A stretch of 64,000 nt of DNA, from assembly GCF_036227405.1 (NCBI RefSeq), contig NZ_CP109473.1:7254001-7318000 (forward strand), written 5' to 3'. This DNA is from Streptomyces sp. NBC_01460 (GTDB taxonomy: Bacteria; Actinomycetota; Actinomycetes; Streptomycetales; Streptomycetaceae). Below the pieces are notes generated by a model. The model made no database searches. It saw only the letters and a list, made by a program, of their open reading frames with translations, and was not told the DNA's origin. Shown here one piece after another: positions 41,476-50,352 of the stretch (positions are counted from its first letter, which is position 1; each line of letters starts with the position of its first letter). The position numbers and the translations under genes were made by a program.

Positions 41476-43293
41476 GTGACCACGATCCTGCGACTTCCCA
41501 CCGGACCCGATCAACTCACACTCCCTGCCCTGCTGCTGCGCAATGCCGAGGACCACGGAGATCTTCCCGCCCTCTCCTGGCAGGACGCGAGCGGCGGACG
41601 GACCACTCTCACCTGGAGCGAGGTCCGCCACGAGACGGCCGTGCTCGCCGCCGGTTACGGCGCCCTCGGGGTGGAACGCGGCGAACAGGTCCTCATGATG
41701 ATGGGCAACCGGCCCGAGCACTGGCTCAGCGACCTGGCCCTCACCCACCTCGGGGCCGTCCCCGTCTCCGTCTACGGCACCGCGGCGCCAGGCCAGATCG
41801 CCCACATAGCGCGCCACAGCCGCGCGAGGTTCGCGATCGTCGAGGGCGCGGGCGAACTGGAGCGCTGGGCGCCCCTGCTGGCGGACGCCAACGTACCGCT
41901 GGAGGCCCTCGTGGTCGTGGAGCCGTCGGAGGCGGGACCCCACAGGTCCTACGGCAGGTTGCGCGCGACGGGGGAGCGGCTGCGGAGCGACGAGGCCTTC
42001 GACAAGGCCTGGCGCGAGACCCGCGCCCAGGACCCGCTGACGGTCGTCTACACCTCGGGAACCACGGGCGACCCGAAGGCCGTTCCGATCAGCCACCGCG
42101 GCGTCGTGTCCAACGCACTCGCCCTGGACCGGGTGGTGGAGCTCCCCGACCACGTGGAGCACATCTGCTACCTGCCCTTCGCGCACATCGCGGAACGGAT
42201 GCTGGGCATCTACCTGCCGGTCTTCCGGGCCTCGCACGTCCACCTCTGCGCGGACACCGCGGCCGTCGCGGTCACGGCGCGCGCCCTGCACCCCGCCCAG
42301 TTCTTCGGGGTGCCGCGGGTGTGGGAGAAGCTCGCCGCGTCCCTGCGGGCCGCCCTGGGCGGGCTGCCGGAGGAGCGGCGGGCCGCCGTCGAGGCGGCGA
42401 ACGCGACGGCCCGTGAGCACGTGGCCTGCCGGGAGCGCGGTGAGCGGCCGTCCGCCGAACTGGAGGCCTCGTACAAGGCCGCCAAGGAGACCGTGCTGGA
42501 CCCCGTGCTGTCGCTGGCGGGCTTCGAACGGCTGGTGTGGACGGCCAGCGCCTCCGCACCGATGCCGCTCGACGTGGTGCGCTTCTGGGCGGGCTTCGGG
42601 ATCGTCGTCATGGACGCCTGGGGACTCACCGAGACCGTCGGGGTGTTCACCACCAACAGCCCGTCGGCCTTCCGCCTGGGTTCGGTGGGACGCCCGCTGG
42701 AGGGCCTGGAGCTCCGGATCGCCGACGACGGGGAGATCCTGGTCCGCGGCGGGACGGTGTTCGCCGGCTACCTGCGCGCCGACGGCACCCTGGACGGGGC
42801 GCTCGACGCGGACGGCTGGTTCCCGACCGGGGACATCGGCCGGATCGACGACGACGGCTACCTCTGGCTCACCGACCGCAAGAAGGAAATGATCATCACC
42901 TCGACCGGGAAGAACGTCTCCCCGGCGCTCGTCGAGAACACGCTCAAGGAACACCCGCTGATCGGCCAGGCCCTCGTCCACGGCGACGGGCGCTCGTACC
43001 TGGTGGCCCTGCTCGTCCTCGACACGGAGATGGCCCCGGCCTGGGCGGCGGCCCGTGGCATCGAGGGGGACCCGCTCACCAGTCCCGAGGTCCACGAGGA
43101 GATCGCCCGGGCCGTCGAGGCCGCAAACGCCCGGCTGAACCGCACCGAACAGATCAAGCGCCACCGGCTGCTGACGCGGGAGTGGGGCCCGGAGACCGGC
43201 GAGCTCACGCCCTCCCTGAAGCTCCGCCGCCGGGTCATCCGCGAGCAGTACGCGGACGCGCTCGACGCGTTGTACGCACGGGAGGAGGACTGA
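41476..43293 (+). CDS. Long-chain fatty acyl-CoA synthetase (AMP-binding)
   Basis: A 605-residue adenylate-forming enzyme that activates fatty acids to acyl-CoA. The ATP-binding motif VVYTSGTTGDPKAVPISHRG is at about residues 190-208; further motifs are YLPFAHIAERM, AWGLTETVG, TGDIGRIDDDGYLWLTDRKKEMI and the C-terminal Lys region (LTPSLKLRR). The length fits the bacterial FACL/FadD15-like group. The GTG at 41476 has AGGAGG about 7 bp upstream. It feeds the beta-oxidation genes on either side and is divergent from the MerR regulator. Confidence 0.93.
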   Translation: MTTILRLPTGPDQLTLPALLLRNAEDHGDLPALSWQDASGGRTTLTWSEVRHETAVLAAGYGALGVERGEQVLMMMGNRPEHWLSDLALTHLGAVPVSVYGTAAPGQIAHIARHSRARFAIVEGAGELERWAPLLADANVPLEALVVVEPSEAGPHRSYGRLRATGERLRSDEAFDKAWRETRAQDPLTVVYTSGTTGDPKAVPISHRGVVSNALALDRVVELPDHVEHICYLPFAHIAERMLGIYLPVFRASHVHLCADTAAVAVTARALHPAQFFGVPRVWEKLAASLRAALGGLPEERRAAVEAANATAREHVACRERGERPSAELEASYKAAKETVLDPVLSLAGFERLVWTASASAPMPLDVVRFWAGFGIVVMDAWGLTETVGVFTTNSPSAFRLGSVGRPLEGLELRIADDGEILVRGGTVFAGYLRADGTLDGALDADGWFPTGDIGRIDDDGYLWLTDRKKEMIITSTGKNVSPALVENTLKEHPLIGQALVHGDGRSYLVALLVLDTEMAPAWAAARGIEGDPLTSPEVHEEIARAVEAANARLNRTEQIKRHRLLTREWGPETGELTPSLKLRRRVIREQYADALDALYAREED

Positions 43294-43353
43294 ACCGGGG
43301 GCCGTCGCCCAGGTGACCCGGCCGGTGGCTCCACCGCCCGCGCGGGAGCGGGG

Positions 43354-43707
43354 TCAGGCCGGCTGCCACAGCTCGACCCGGTTGCCCTCGGGGTCGGTCA
43401 CCCAGCCGAAGCGACCCACACCCTCCAGGTCCTGTGTCTCCTCCGCCACGTCCGCTCCCCGGGCACGCAGCTGCGCGATCATCGCGTCCAGGTCGCGGAC
43501 GCGGAAGTTGAGCATGGTCCGCTGGTCCCGGGAACCGAAGTACCCGGTGTCGGACCCGAACGTCGCCATCACCGTCGGCCCGGCCTCCTGGAGCCACCGA
43601 CCGTGCTCATCCGTGTCCAGGCCGAGGCAGTCGCGATACCACGCGCTCAGGGCCGTCGGTTCGGAAGCCCGCATGAAGTACCCGCCGATTCCCCGCACAC
43701 GTTCCAT
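43354..43707 (-). CDS. Single-domain VOC protein
   Basis: A 117-residue vicinal-oxygen-chelate (glyoxalase-fold) protein. It begins MERVRGIGGYFMRASEPTAL, with AWYRDCLGLDTDEHG, FRVRDLDAMIAQLRARGADV and ends DPEGNRVELWQP, the usual metal-site end of the family. It is divergent from the macro-domain gene with a 69-bp gap. No substrate can be given. Confidence 0.85.
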   Translation of the reverse strand: MERVRGIGGYFMRASEPTALSAWYRDCLGLDTDEHGRWLQEAGPTVMATFGSDTGYFGSRDQRTMLNFRVRDLDAMIAQLRARGADVAEETQDLEGVGRFGWVTDPEGNRVELWQPA

Positions 43708-43776
43708 GCCGCGATCCTGCCAGAACCGGAACCCACTACGAGTATCGGTGTCAGTGACGGTCCGTACGCTGGGGAC

Positions 43777-44253
43777 ATGCCGGGGATCACGTATGTACGG
43801 GGGGACGCCACCGCTCCGCAGGGCAAGGGCGTCAAGCTGATCGTGCACGTCTGCAACGACCTGGGCGGCTGGGGCAAGGGCTTCGTCCTGGCCCTGTCCC
43901 GCCGCTGGTCCGAGCCGGAAGCCGCCTACCGCCGGTGGCACCGGGGGCGTTCGGGCAACGACTTCGGGCTGGGAGCCGTGCAGTTCGTCCAGGCCGAGCC
44001 GTACGTCTGGGTGGCCAACGTCGTGGGCCAGCGGGGGATACGCACCGGCAGCAAGGGCGTGCCGGTGCGTTACGAGGCGATCGACGAGGGACTGCGGAAG
44101 GTGGCCGTGCGGGCCGCCGAGCTCGGTGCCTCGGTCCACATGCCCAGGATCGGCTGCGGTCTCGCGGGCGGGACCTGGTCCAGGGTCGAACCCCTCGTCA
44201 CCGAGCGGCTGGTGGGCCGGGGCATCGGTGTGACGGTGTACGACCACGGGTGA
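43777..44253 (+). CDS. Macro-domain protein (ADP-ribose binding/hydrolysing)
   Basis: A 158-residue stand-alone macro domain. It has GDATAPQGKGVKLIVHVCND, the loop DLGGWGKGFVLAL and the second ligand loop MPRIGCGLAGGTW. The NDLGGWGKGF pattern resembles the TARG1/OARD1-ALC1 branch of macro domains, which remove ADP-ribose from acidic residues or hydrolyse ADP-ribose esters. No DarT-like toxin gene lies beside it, so there is no evidence for a DarTG toxin-antitoxin pair. The ATG at 43777 follows GGGGAC directly, so translation may be weak or leaderless. Confidence 0.85.
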   Translation: MPGITYVRGDATAPQGKGVKLIVHVCNDLGGWGKGFVLALSRRWSEPEAAYRRWHRGRSGNDFGLGAVQFVQAEPYVWVANVVGQRGIRTGSKGVPVRYEAIDEGLRKVAVRAAELGASVHMPRIGCGLAGGTWSRVEPLVTERLVGRGIGVTVYDHG

Positions 44254-44271
44254 GCGCCGCCCGGCGCGCCC

Positions 44272-45435
44272 TCAGAGGCCGTAGCTCCTGCCGATGATGT
44301 CGCGCTGGATCTCACTCGTGCCGCCGTACACCGTCGACACGACCGCAGCCCGCAGATGCCGCTCCATGTCGTACTCGGTCGCGTAGCCGTAGCCGCCCAT
44401 CATCTGCATGCCCTCCAGCGCCGCGTGCTTGGCCGTCTCGGTGGCCTTGAGCTTCGCCATGGACGCCTCGCGGGGGAACGTCTTCTCCGGCTCGGCGTCG
44501 CAGGCCGCCGCGACGTCGAAGACGAGCAGCCGCGCGCACTCGATCTCCGTCGCCAGGTCGGCCAGCCGGTGCCGCAGCGCCTGGAAGGAGCCGACCGGGC
44601 GGCCGAACTGCTCGCGTCCCCGCACGTACGCGACGGTGTCGTCCAGGATCCGCTCCGCCAGGCCCAGCATGTTCGCCGCCAGGAAGAGCCGTTCGGCGTC
44701 GAGGCCTGCCATCAGCTGGGACCACGCGTGGTCGGCCGTGCCGACCACGGCGTCGGCGGGCAGCCGGACACCGGTGAGGAAGACGTCGTTGACCTCGCGT
44801 CCGCCCATCGTCCCGATCGGCCGGATGTCGATCCCCGGGGTGCGGGCCGGGACGTGGAACATGGTCAGGCCCTCGTGCTTCGCCCCGCCCGTGCCGGTTC
44901 TGGCCACCAGCAGGATGTGCTCGGCCAGATGCGCGTTGGAGATCCACGTCTTGTGGCCGTCGACCAGCCAGCCGCCGTCCGGCGCGCGTCCGGCCTTGCA
45001 CCGCAGCGCCGCCACGTCCGATCCGGCGCCCGGCTCCGACATCGCTATGGACAGCACCTGTCCGGCCACCGCGCCACCGACGGCCGCCTTGCACTGTGCC
45101 TCGCTGCCGAACCGTTCGTAGGCCTTCGCGGTGATCACCGAGGTGATGAACCCGCCCGCCGGCACGAGGCCGCGCGAGGTCTCCCGCAGGAACAGGCAGG
45201 CGTCCGTCATCCCGCCGCCCGCGCCGCCGTACGCCTCGGGCAGGCACACCCCGAGCCAGCCGAGCTCGGCCAGCCGGGCGTAGAGCGACGGGGCGTGCGG
45301 GCCGCCCGTCTCCGCCGCCAGCGCGTCACGCTGCTCACGCGTACCGCACTCACGCCGGGCGAAGTCCCGCAGGGCCGTGACGAAGTCCCGTTGCTCCGCG
45401 GAGAGGGAGCGGGGGAGGGCATGGGTGGTCGACAA
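44272..45435 (-). CDS. Acyl-CoA dehydrogenase, second copy
   Basis: A 387-residue acyl-CoA dehydrogenase with AMSEPGAGSDVAALRC, DGHKTWISNAHLAEH, REQFGRPVGSFQALRH, QMMGGYGYATEYDMERHLR and the end YGGTSEIQRDIIGRSYGL. It is only moderately similar to the copy at 35901, so it probably has another substrate range. It is divergent from a TetR regulator, with a perfect palindromic operator between them; repression by that regulator is likely. Confidence 0.92.
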   Translation of the reverse strand: MSTTHALPRSLSAEQRDFVTALRDFARRECGTREQRDALAAETGGPHAPSLYARLAELGWLGVCLPEAYGGAGGGMTDACLFLRETSRGLVPAGGFITSVITAKAYERFGSEAQCKAAVGGAVAGQVLSIAMSEPGAGSDVAALRCKAGRAPDGGWLVDGHKTWISNAHLAEHILLVARTGTGGAKHEGLTMFHVPARTPGIDIRPIGTMGGREVNDVFLTGVRLPADAVVGTADHAWSQLMAGLDAERLFLAANMLGLAERILDDTVAYVRGREQFGRPVGSFQALRHRLADLATEIECARLLVFDVAAACDAEPEKTFPREASMAKLKATETAKHAALEGMQMMGGYGYATEYDMERHLRAAVVSTVYGGTSEIQRDIIGRSYGL

Positions 45436-45488
45436 GGAGTACCTCCGGAAAGGGGTGCGGAGAAGGGCTACAGAGAGACATGCGGAGT

Positions 45489-45505
45489 GACACTGTTGCA
45501 GTGTC
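45489..45505. promoter_or_regulatory. TetR-type operator between acyl-CoA dehydrogenase and TetR genes
   Basis: GACACTG-TTG-CAGTGTC is a perfect inverted repeat (7-bp arms, 3-bp centre) in the 107-bp region between the divergent genes. Position and symmetry fit a TetR-family operator that would control both genes. Confidence 0.75.
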
Positions 45506-45542
45506 GGTATGGTGGGGTGAGTGCACCGAACGGGGAGGGCTC

Positions 45543-46175
45543 ATGGCGGCACCGGACACCAACGAGGCACTGCTGGCCAGGGCGCTCGTCGAGACGCCGC
45601 CGTCCGACGCGCTGAGCGAGCAGATCCTGGACGCGGCACGTGAGCAGTTCATGACCTTCGGGCTGCGCCGCTCGACCGTCGACGACGTGGCCAAGCGCGC
45701 CAAGGTCTCCCGGGTCACCGTGTACCGGCGGATCGGCAACAAGGACAGCCTGGTCTCCGCCTGCCTGCTGCGTGAGTACCGCCGGTTCGTCGTCGACGTG
45801 GACGAGGCGGTGGCCGCTCTGCCCACCATGGAGGACCGGCTCGTCGCCGGCTTCGTCGCCGTCCTCAAGCACATCCGTGAACACCCGCTGGTCGGCGGGC
45901 TGCTGAGGCTGGAGCCGGAGATCATGCTCCCCTTCCTCACTCTGGAGAGCGGCCCCGCCTTCCTCGCCATGCGGGAGTACCTGTCGGACCGGCTCCGCCA
46001 CGCGCAGCGCGCCGAAGGGCGTCCGGAGACGGATCCGACACCGGTCGCCGAACTGATGGTGCGGATCACCGTCTCCTTCCTCCTCAACCCGGTGAGCTGC
46101 TTCGAGCTGGACGACGACGCGCAGGTGGGCGACTTCGCCCGCCGCTACCTGGTGCCGCTCCTCAGCGCCGGGTGA
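45543..46175 (+). CDS. TetR-family transcriptional regulator
   Basis: A 210-residue TetR regulator. The helix-turn-helix is at about residues 20-65 (ILDAAREQFMTFGLRRSTVDDVAKRAKVSRVTVYRRIGNKDSLV); the rest is the helical ligand domain. The ATG at 45543 has GGGGAGGG 5-6 bp upstream; the longer in-frame version would read through the operator. It is divergent from the acyl-CoA dehydrogenase gene and 6 bp from the convergent aldehyde dehydrogenase gene. The likely ligand is an acyl-CoA or a related lipid. Confidence 0.9.
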   Translation: MAAPDTNEALLARALVETPPSDALSEQILDAAREQFMTFGLRRSTVDDVAKRAKVSRVTVYRRIGNKDSLVSACLLREYRRFVVDVDEAVAALPTMEDRLVAGFVAVLKHIREHPLVGGLLRLEPEIMLPFLTLESGPAFLAMREYLSDRLRHAQRAEGRPETDPTPVAELMVRITVSFLLNPVSCFELDDDAQVGDFARRYLVPLLSAG

Positions 46176-46181
46176 CCGCCC

Positions 46182-47621
46182 TCAGAACCGGGCGTGCAGC
46201 TTCCTGCCGAGCTCGACGGCCCGGGCGACCTTCTCCCGGGGCGTGGCGAAGGACGTCAGGTCCACCGCCGGTGCGAACCGCCGCACGGTGACGGAGCGGG
46301 GAGCCGCGAAGGCGCGCAGCCCCTCCTCGCCGTGGATCCGCCCGTACCCCGACTCGCCGGCACCGCCGAAGGGCAGGGAGGGGATCGCGGCGAAGCCGAG
46401 CACCGAGTTCACCGACACCGCGCCGGAGCCGAGGCGTTCGGCCAGGGCGAGCCCCGCCGCCGCGGAACGGGTGAACACGGCGGCGCCCAGCGCGTACGCC
46501 GACGCGTTGGCACGCTCCACGGCCTCGTCCATGTCCCGCACCGGGTTCACCACGACGACCGGGCCGAACGTCTCCTCCGTCACCGCGGGTGAGTCCTCCG
46601 GCACGCCCGACAGCACCACCGGTCCGAGCACCCGGTCCCGCACGGAGTCGGGGCCGCCCAGCTCGGCGCTGCCGCCGTCCACCAGTGCCTGCTTCACATG
46701 GCGCTCGACCACGGCGAGCTGGGACGGCAGGATGAGCGGACCGTACGTGTCCCCAGGCGTCAGCGCCCGTGCCCGGCTCACGATGCGCGCGCACAGGGCC
46801 TCGTGCACCGAGGCCTCGGCGTACACCCGCTCCACGCCGGCGCAGGTCTGGCCGGCGTTGCTCATCGCTCCCCACACGATCGCGTCGGCCGCCGCGTCCA
46901 GATCGGCGTCCGCCGAGACCAGCACCGCGTCCTTGCCCCCGCACTCGGCGAGCAGCGGCGTGAGCGTGGCCGCGCAGGCGGCCGCGACCTTGCGGGCGGT
47001 GCCGGGGGAGCCCGTGAAGGCGACCTTGTCCACGCCGGACGGCCCTTCCGCACCGGCCAGGGCGGCCCCGGTGGACCCCGGGCCGGTGACCGTCCGCAGC
47101 AGGTCCGTGTGGTCCGGTACGGCTTCCCCGAAGCTCCGGGCCAGCAGGATCCCCACCTCCGGGGTGAGCTCGGACGGCTTGAACACCACGGCGTTGCCCG
47201 CCGCGAGGGCGTAGCCGATCGAGCCCATCGGTGTGTACAGCGGATAGTTCCACGGACCGATGACGCCGATGACGCCGAGGGGACGGTAGGCCAGCAGGGC
47301 CCGCTGATGGACCGACAGGAGACCGGAGCGCACCCGTCGCCGGCCCAGCACGCGGTGGGCGTTGCGCGCGGCCCAGTCCAGATGGACCAGCGTGAGCAGC
47401 ACCTCGGAGCGCGCGTCGTGGACCGGCTTCCCCGTCTCGGCCGCGATCACCTCGGCGAACTCATCGGTGCGTCGCGCCAGTTCGCGCTTCCATCGCAGCA
47501 GAGCCGCACGCCGCTCGCGCGCCTCGAGCGCGGCCCAGCCCAGGCCGGCGCTCCTGGCCCGCGCCACCGCGGCGCGGATGTCGTCGAGGGTGTGCTCCGG
47601 GCGGTCGGTGCGGGTCGTCAT
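46182..47621 (-). CDS. Aldehyde dehydrogenase (NAD(P)-dependent)
   Basis: A 479-residue aldehyde dehydrogenase. The cofactor segment is GVIGVIGPWNYPLYTP; the general-base Glu is in LLAECGGKDAVL and the catalytic Cys in NAGQTCAGVERVY. The C-terminal blocks are ETFGPVVVV and PFGGAGESGYGR. It converts aldehydes (perhaps fatty aldehydes) to acids. The ATG at 47621 overlaps the stop of the MpaB-family gene upstream (ATGA), so the two steps are probably coupled: an oxygenase that may yield aldehydes, then their oxidation. Confidence 0.92.
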   Translation of the reverse strand: MTTRTDRPEHTLDDIRAAVARARSAGLGWAALEARERRAALLRWKRELARRTDEFAEVIAAETGKPVHDARSEVLLTLVHLDWAARNAHRVLGRRRVRSGLLSVHQRALLAYRPLGVIGVIGPWNYPLYTPMGSIGYALAAGNAVVFKPSELTPEVGILLARSFGEAVPDHTDLLRTVTGPGSTGAALAGAEGPSGVDKVAFTGSPGTARKVAAACAATLTPLLAECGGKDAVLVSADADLDAAADAIVWGAMSNAGQTCAGVERVYAEASVHEALCARIVSRARALTPGDTYGPLILPSQLAVVERHVKQALVDGGSAELGGPDSVRDRVLGPVVLSGVPEDSPAVTEETFGPVVVVNPVRDMDEAVERANASAYALGAAVFTRSAAAGLALAERLGSGAVSVNSVLGFAAIPSLPFGGAGESGYGRIHGEEGLRAFAAPRSVTVRRFAPAVDLTSFATPREKVARAVELGRKLHARF

Positions 47622-48502
47622 GACGTCTCCAGGGGTAGGGGCAGGGGCTCCAGCGGACGGCTCTGCGCCCAGTGGGGACCGAGATCGTCGAGCCGGTATC
47701 CGAAGGGGTAGCTGCGCGGCCGGGGCCGGGAGGGCAGCCACCGGGGCCGGGCCGGCAGCAGGCGTACGCCGCGCGACCGGGCGCGCACCGCACGGACGGC
47801 GGCCCGGCGCACCCACCGGGGCTGTTCCGGGAAACCCAGCGCCCGCAGTAACGGCTCGTCCAGCAGCGCGAGGGAGAGCCGCGCGACCAGGGGGCGCAGC
47901 GGGGCCGGGTACCACGCGGCCATGACACGGAAGGTGGCGTTGGCGACACGGCGGTTCGCCGGGTCGTACGCGAACATCCGTGCCTCGTAGGAGTCGAGCA
48001 GCTTCTCGAACTCCTCGTAGGTGCCCGGAGCGCCCTCGATGCCCATCATGGCGGCCATCCGCCGCCCCACCTCTGCCAGCGCCGCCGTCTCCTGGGCGCA
48101 CAGCGGCCGCCATCCGAAGCGGTCGATCCAGCGTTTGGGGCCGACGACCGTGGTGGCCAGCACATAGAGGTAGTCCTCGTTGGGGATGCGGTACCTGCCG
48201 TGGATCCGGTTGAGATGACGGGCCGCGGCGCGGGCCCGCTCCGAGTCGAACCCCTCGGCCGCCATCTCGTACCCGAACAGGACGGTGTCGTCGTAGCGCT
48301 TCTGCCCGTTGCGCTCGAACTCCTGGGTGCGGTCGAGCAGCAGGGAGATCCGCGGCACGCCGTAGTCGCGCAGGAAAGCGACGCTGACGCCCTGCCGGTA
48401 GTCCCAGGGGAACTCGTACTGGGACATCAGCCGGAGTATCTCGGCGCAGTCGCGGGCGGGATCCATCCGGCGGATCTCACGCAGTCGGCTGTAGCGGCCC
48501 AT
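47618..48502 (-). CDS. MpaB-family oxygenase (DUF2236), copy 1
   Basis: A 294-residue protein of the MpaB / latex-clearing-protein-like family (DUF2236), b-type haem proteins of which some members are oxygenases. Family features: RDYGVPRISLLLDRTQEFERNGQKRYDDT, the GFDSERARAAARHLNRIHGRYRIPNEDYLYVL helix with the conserved His pattern, and LRPLVARLSLALLDEP. The ATG at 48502 has AGGAGG about 9 bp upstream. It heads a two-gene operon with the aldehyde dehydrogenase. A related but distinct copy lies at 49402. Confidence 0.82.
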   Translation of the reverse strand: MGRYSRLREIRRMDPARDCAEILRLMSQYEFPWDYRQGVSVAFLRDYGVPRISLLLDRTQEFERNGQKRYDDTVLFGYEMAAEGFDSERARAAARHLNRIHGRYRIPNEDYLYVLATTVVGPKRWIDRFGWRPLCAQETAALAEVGRRMAAMMGIEGAPGTYEEFEKLLDSYEARMFAYDPANRRVANATFRVMAAWYPAPLRPLVARLSLALLDEPLLRALGFPEQPRWVRRAAVRAVRARSRGVRLLPARPRWLPSRPRPRSYPFGYRLDDLGPHWAQSRPLEPLPLPLETS

Positions 48503-48676
48503 GGTGTGCGACCTCCTGTGGTCGGGGCGGGCATTCGCCGTGCGGGGCTCTCGGTGAGGCCGGTGCGGTGGGCATCGCCGTCGTCGACGAGGACCTGGCC
48601 CGCCCTCAGAGCTCAACTCCCCTGTCGCATCGGGCATGCGAAGGCCCTCTCCCCATGAGAGTCAAAGTTACAAATA

Positions 48677-48705
48677 CTATTGACTTGTTTCACGAGGTGC
48701 GTCAA
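48677..48705 (-). promoter_or_regulatory. Candidate promoter of the MpaB-aldehyde dehydrogenase operon
   Basis: Read on the minus strand, TTGACG (48705-48700), a 17-bp spacer and CAATAG (48682-48677) resemble a sigma-70 type promoter. The surrounding 40 bp are very AT-rich for this genome. An imperfect dyad with GTCAA/TTGAC arms (48661-48684) covers the -10 region and may bind a repressor. The 5' untranslated region would be about 170 bp. The rest of the 48503-48869 gap holds no gene that I can see. Confidence 0.45.
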
Positions 48706-48869
48706 CCGTGCTGACACAGATTCGAGCACGGGGCGCGCACGGGCACGGACGGACGCGACGCCGGCGCGCCTCCGGGGCGACCGGCGGTTCGAGGAGGGCC
48801 TCGACGCAGGGACTGCCGGTGGAGACCCTCGCCATGGGCCGACCGCGGCCTTCTGTCATTCTTCCTGGC

Positions 48870-49274
48870 ATGTCTGCACGCAACCGAAGGCTGCCCCGGC
48901 ACCGCGCCTGGCCCCTGACCAGCACCGACATCAGCGAGTGCCTCGGGGTGTACGCCGCGCGCGTCACGGACCTGCACTTCCTCACCGGGCAGGACAGCGG
49001 GACCATCCGCCTCGGAGTCGCGTGGACCGCTCCGAGGCCCCGCACCTACGGCAGGGGCGTCCACCCGGACTCGGTCGGCTTCCAGGTGGACGTCCACCCG
49101 GTCGATGCCACCGAACGCGCCGCCACCCGCGCTGTTCTGCGCGCCCAGGCCCTCCCGCAGCTCCATGAGCGGATCGCGCGGGCGGTCGCCGCCGACGAGA
49201 CCTGGCGACTGACCGATCACCGGCACTACTGGCGGGTCGCCGACGGTCACCTCACCCACGGCGACGAGGCGTGA
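48870..49274 (+). CDS. Hypothetical protein
   Basis: A 134-residue soluble protein that I do not recognise. It starts at ATG 48870; longer in-frame starts only add Arg/Gly-rich sequence. It has no signal peptide, membrane segment or Cys apart from one near residue 24. The composition is helical and basic, with many His and Trp residues near the C-terminus (ETWRLTDHRHYWRVADGHLTHGD). It lies between the two MpaB-family genes but on the opposite strand from the first. Confidence 0.55.
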   Translation: MSARNRRLPRHRAWPLTSTDISECLGVYAARVTDLHFLTGQDSGTIRLGVAWTAPRPRTYGRGVHPDSVGFQVDVHPVDATERAATRAVLRAQALPQLHERIARAVAADETWRLTDHRHYWRVADGHLTHGDEA

Positions 49275-49401
49275 ACCCGGTCCCGCCGGCCCGCACCCCG
49301 CCGCACCGGCGAGGTGACGGTGTCATCGGGGTGATCGCATACTGGATTACGGACGGGCCCCCGCACGGTCCGAGCACCCGCCGATCCCTGGGAGCACCCG
49401 C

Positions 49402-50289
49402 ATGACCAGCACAGGAGAGCCTTCACCGCCCCCGCCGGGCGGCGTCCTGTGGAGCCTCGCCGGTGACATCCGCGGACTGCTGATGCTGCCCGCCGCCCTC
49501 ACCCTCCAGGTCGCCCACCCGGCCGTCGGAGCCGGCGTCGACGACCACTCGGTCTTCCGTACGGACCCCTGGGGGCGCGGTGAGCGCTCCCTGAGCTCAC
49601 TCCAGCTCTGGGTGTACGGGGGAGAGGCCGCGGCGGAGGAGGGCCGCAGGCTCAGGAAGCTGCACCGCACCATCCAGGGCACCGACACCAGGGGCCGCCG
49701 CTACCACGCGCTCACGCCCGCGAACTACGCATGGGTGCACGCCACCGGCTTCCCCGTCTACCAGCACGCGTCGCGCTACCTCGTCCGCCCCCTGACCGAC
49801 GCCCAGGAGCGAGCCCTGTACCGGGAGTGGCTCCAGGTCGGCCGGATCCTGGGCATCCACGACCGGCACATGCCGCAGACGATCGAGGAGTTCTGGCCCT
49901 ACTACCGCAGGATGCTGGCCGACGAGGTGGAGGCGACCGTCGTCGTACGGGAACTGGTGGCCGCGGACGCCGCTGTGCCACCGCCGGACCGCGGGCCCCT
50001 CCTCCTGCGGCTGCTCCTGAAGGCTCTGTGGCCGGTACTGCTCCCGCCGCTGGCCCGGTTCCGCAGCTTCCTCACCGTCGGGCTGATGCCGCCCGACGCC
50101 CGCGAGGCCCTCGGGCTCGACTGGACCCCGGAGCAGGAGCGGCGCCTGCGGCGCTTCGGAGCCGTGGTGCGCCGGATCGTGCCGGTGCTCCCGGAGCGGC
50201 TGCGCTATCTGCCCCGCGCCAGGACGGCGCGGGCCGAGTGGCGAGCGGGCCCGGCGACCCCGGGTGGAAGGCCCGGCACGCGGGGGTGA
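49402..50289 (+). CDS. MpaB-family oxygenase (DUF2236), copy 2
   Basis: A 295-residue DUF2236/MpaB-family protein, of the group with the LMLPAALTLQVAHPAVGAGVDDHSVF start (conserved His) and a YAWVHATGFPVYQ segment. Further blocks are REWLQVGRILGIHDRHMPQTIEEF and VGLMPPDAREALGL. It shares the family with the gene at 47618 but is of the other subgroup. It is monocistronic and has a proper ATG after CTGGGAG. Substrate unknown. Confidence 0.85.
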   Translation: MTSTGEPSPPPPGGVLWSLAGDIRGLLMLPAALTLQVAHPAVGAGVDDHSVFRTDPWGRGERSLSSLQLWVYGGEAAAEEGRRLRKLHRTIQGTDTRGRRYHALTPANYAWVHATGFPVYQHASRYLVRPLTDAQERALYREWLQVGRILGIHDRHMPQTIEEFWPYYRRMLADEVEATVVVRELVAADAAVPPPDRGPLLLRLLLKALWPVLLPPLARFRSFLTVGLMPPDAREALGLDWTPEQERRLRRFGAVVRRIVPVLPERLRYLPRARTARAEWRAGPATPGGRPGTRG

Positions 50290-50352
50290 GCCGGGCGGAC
50301 CGGTGGCACGCGAGGCTCCCGGCTCGCCTCGCCGTCCCCGGAAGCGGGCCGC

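Noticed and set aside
43777..44253. DarTG-type toxin-antitoxin system
   Set aside because: The macro-domain gene has a VOC gene and an acyl-CoA dehydrogenase as neighbours; no DarT-like ADP-ribosyltransferase is present.
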